A stretch of 5,228 bases of DNA. Source: a bacterium UBP12_UBA5184 (GTDB lineage: Bacteria; Vulcanimicrobiota; Vulcanimicrobiia; Vulcanimicrobiales; Vulcanimicrobiaceae). The notes beneath the pieces are model-generated. The model was not told the origin of the DNA. It saw nothing but the letters and a program-made list of their open reading frames with translations, and searched no databases. Each line of letters begins with the position of its first letter. Position 1 is the first letter of the stretch. The translations under genes and the position numbers were made by a program. The DNA lies in contig DHWK01000006.1 in NCBI GenBank assembly GCA_002413145.1, forward strand, positions 1 to 5,228, given 5' to 3'. Shown here one piece after another: positions 3,795 through 5,228 of this stretch.

Positions 3795-5228
3795 CTATGC
3801 TCCCGCGCCGGCCGGCTGTGGAATCGGCATGAGGACCCTGCCGAACTCGGGGAATTCGTCGAGTTCGTTATCGGTATTGCTATACGGCAGGGGTTGATCG
3901 AAGTTGTACGGACGGTCGTACACCTGCGGGATCCGCTTGAAGTTGTAATACGGCGGCGGCGAGCTGATCGTCCACTCCAGGGTGCGGGCGCCCCAGGGAT
4001 TGATGCCGGCGAGCCTCCCGTGCCGCAGGCTCCAGACGACGTTGAACGCCAGCAGCCCGATCGAAGCCATCATCAAGAACGAGAACGCCGTCTCGAATTG
4101 ATTCCAGAAGACCGCATCGGGGAAGGCCTTGGCGAAGCCCGCATACGACGCAGTCCGGCGCGGCATCCCTTCCAGCCCGAGCCAGTGCATCGGTAAGAAC
4201 GTTCCGTTGAGGCCGATGAAGAACAGCCAGAAGCCGAGTTGCGAGAGCCGTTCGTTCAGCATGCGGCCCGTCGCCTTCGGGTACCAGTAGGGGATGGCGG
4301 CGAGGAATCCCATCACGGCGCCGCCGGCGACCACGTAGTGGAAGTGCCCGACGACGAAAACGGTACCGTGCATGTGAAGATCGACCGGAACCGAGGCCAA
4401 GAAGACGCCGGTGATCCCGCCGAAGGTGAACGTGATCAGGAAGCCGAGCGCGTAGAGCATCGAGGAGGTGAAGTGGATCCGGCCGCCCCAGATCGTCGCC
4501 ATCCACGAGAAGATTTTTATCCCCGTCGGGATGCCGATCGCGTACGTCAAAATCATGAAGGGTAGCTGCAGCCAGGGAGCGATTCCGCTCGGGAACATGT
4601 GGTGCATCCAGACCGTAAACGCCAAGATCGAGATTGCCATCGACGAAAACGCGATCATCTTGTAGCCGAAGATCGGTTTGCGCGCGAAGGTGGGGAGCAC
4701 TTCCGACACCACGCCGAACGCGGGGATGATGAAGATGTAGACCGCCGGGTGCGAGTAAAACCAGAACATGTGCTCGTACAGGACCGCGCTGCCCCCGCGG
4801 GTTGCGTCGAAGAAGGGCACGTTGAAGACGTGCTCGAGGAAGAGCGCGCCGACAGCCACCGAAAGCGCGACGGTCGCAACCATGTTCATCAGCGCGGTCG
4901 CGAACGTGGCCCAGATGAACAGCGGCATGCGGGTCCAGGTCATCCCGGGAGCGCGCATCTTCATGATCGTGACCATGAAATTGAGCCCGGTCATCGTCGA
5001 GCTGATCCCAATCGTGAAGATCGCTAGGCACCAGAGTGCGCCGGCCGTTCCATCCGCCAACGAGATCGGCGGATACTCGGTCCAGCCGGCATGCGGTCCG
5101 CCGAACAGCATCGAACTGAAGAGTATCAAGGCCGCGATCGGCAAGATCCAAAAGCTTGCCATGTTGAGCCAGGGAAAGGCGACGTCGCGCGCGCCGATCA
5201 TCAGCGGCACGAGGAAGTTCGCGAAGCC
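3795..5228 (-). CDS. ctaD: Cytochrome c oxidase subunit I, A2-type, 5' end outside the window
   Basis: Catalytic subunit of a proton-pumping haem-copper oxidase. The visible 477 residues begin at GFANFLVPLMIGARD, after helix II, so helices I-II with one haem a ligand lie beyond the right edge. Positions here count from the first visible residue. CuB ligands are His160 in FYSHPAVYI and the pair His209-His210 (WMHHMF); Tyr164 is the crosslinked tyrosine. His295 and His297 in GHFHYV bind haem a3 and haem a. K-channel residues are Ser175, Thr235 and Lys238 (PTGIKIFSW). The D-channel entry Asp15 is present, but the usual helix VI Glu is Ala162 with Tyr158-Ser159 before it, which is the A2-type signature. 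The usual HD before TYYVV is His287-Gly288, so the aspartate next to the haem propionate/Mg site is missing. The C-terminus (NPWGARTLEWTISSPPP, then a 53-residue hydrophilic tail) ends without fusion to subunit III. ctaE follows three bases later; subunit II is not in the window. Confidence 0.97.
   Translation of the reverse strand, partial: GFANFLVPLMIGARDVAFPWLNMASFWILPIAALILFSSMLFGGPHAGWTEYPPISLADGTAGALWCLAIFTIGISSTMTGLNFMVTIMKMRAPGMTWTRMPLFIWATFATALMNMVATVALSVAVGALFLEHVFNVPFFDATRGGSAVLYEHMFWFYSHPAVYIFIIPAFGVVSEVLPTFARKPIFGYKMIAFSSMAISILAFTVWMHHMFPSGIAPWLQLPFMILTYAIGIPTGIKIFSWMATIWGGRIHFTSSMLYALGFLITFTFGGITGVFLASVPVDLHMHGTVFVVGHFHYVVAGGAVMGFLAAIPYWYPKATGRMLNERLSQLGFWLFFIGLNGTFLPMHWLGLEGMPRRTASYAGFAKAFPDAVFWNQFETAFSFLMMASIGLLAFNVVWSLRHGRLAGINPWGARTLEWTISSPPPYYNFKRIPQVYDRPYNFDQPLPYSNTDNELDEFPEFGRVLMPIPQPAGAGA
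3800..3804 (-). promoter_or_regulatory. Shine-Dalgarno of ctaE
   Basis: GGGAG on the minus strand lies inside the last codons of ctaD, eight bases before the ctaE ATG at 3791. It supports that start and indicates coupled translation of the two subunits. Confidence 0.5.

Noticed and set aside
3795..3960. Possible fusion of subunit I with subunit III or a cytochrome c domain
   Set aside because: The subunit I tail ends in a hydrophilic Pro-rich stretch and a TAG stop; there is no CxxCH haem-binding motif and ctaE starts separately.
3880..5151. Long minus-strand open frame (423 codons) within ctaD in another frame
   Set aside because: The translation is Arg/Asp/His-rich low-complexity text typical of an out-of-frame reading of a high-GC gene; the ctaD frame has unmistakable catalytic motifs.

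Overview
The window carries part of an aerobic respiratory gene cluster from a high-GC, presumably free-living bacterium. From right to left on the minus strand it encodes a 5'-truncated haem-copper oxidase subunit I (ctaD), subunit III (ctaE) and two very small membrane proteins of 66 and 70 residues. These four genes are packed with 3-nt gaps or a 4-nt ATGA overlap and look like one operon. Further left, also on the minus strand, come a SCO-family copper/redox assembly protein and a small high-potential iron-sulfur protein (HiPIP). A plus-strand gene for an unrecognised two-helix membrane protein sits between the two minus-strand groups. It diverges from the SCO gene and converges, stop codon against stop codon, on the 70-residue gene.

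Subunit I has YSHPAVY in place of the usual GHPEVY, the signature of A2-type haem-copper oxidases such as the Rhodothermus marinus caa3 enzyme. In that organism a HiPIP, rather than a soluble cytochrome c, is known to reduce the oxidase. A HiPIP gene and a copper-centre assembly gene so close to an A2-type oxidase therefore suggest a terminal branch in which HiPIP delivers electrons to the oxidase. SCO would help build the copper centre of subunit II, whose gene is not in the window and may lie beyond the right edge. The two tiny proteins have no recognisable motif and may be accessory subunits.

The left 600 bases are different. The first ~80 bases read in the plus direction like a piece of a secreted beta-rich domain that loses coherence before a stop at 199-201. 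A small hydrophilic 63-residue ORF follows, with a good ribosome binding site at a GTG start. About 240 bases without a protein gene come next. They can fold into a compact branched RNA and end in a strong intrinsic terminator on the plus strand, so they may hold a small RNA or a structured 3' UTR.

Taxonomy cannot be fixed from this sequence. The HiPIP, the A2-type oxidase and the SCO type would fit poorly characterised phyla such as Eremiobacterota, Acidobacteriota or relatives, but this is only an impression. There are no tRNA or rRNA genes, CRISPR arrays, insertion sequences or other clear mobile elements.
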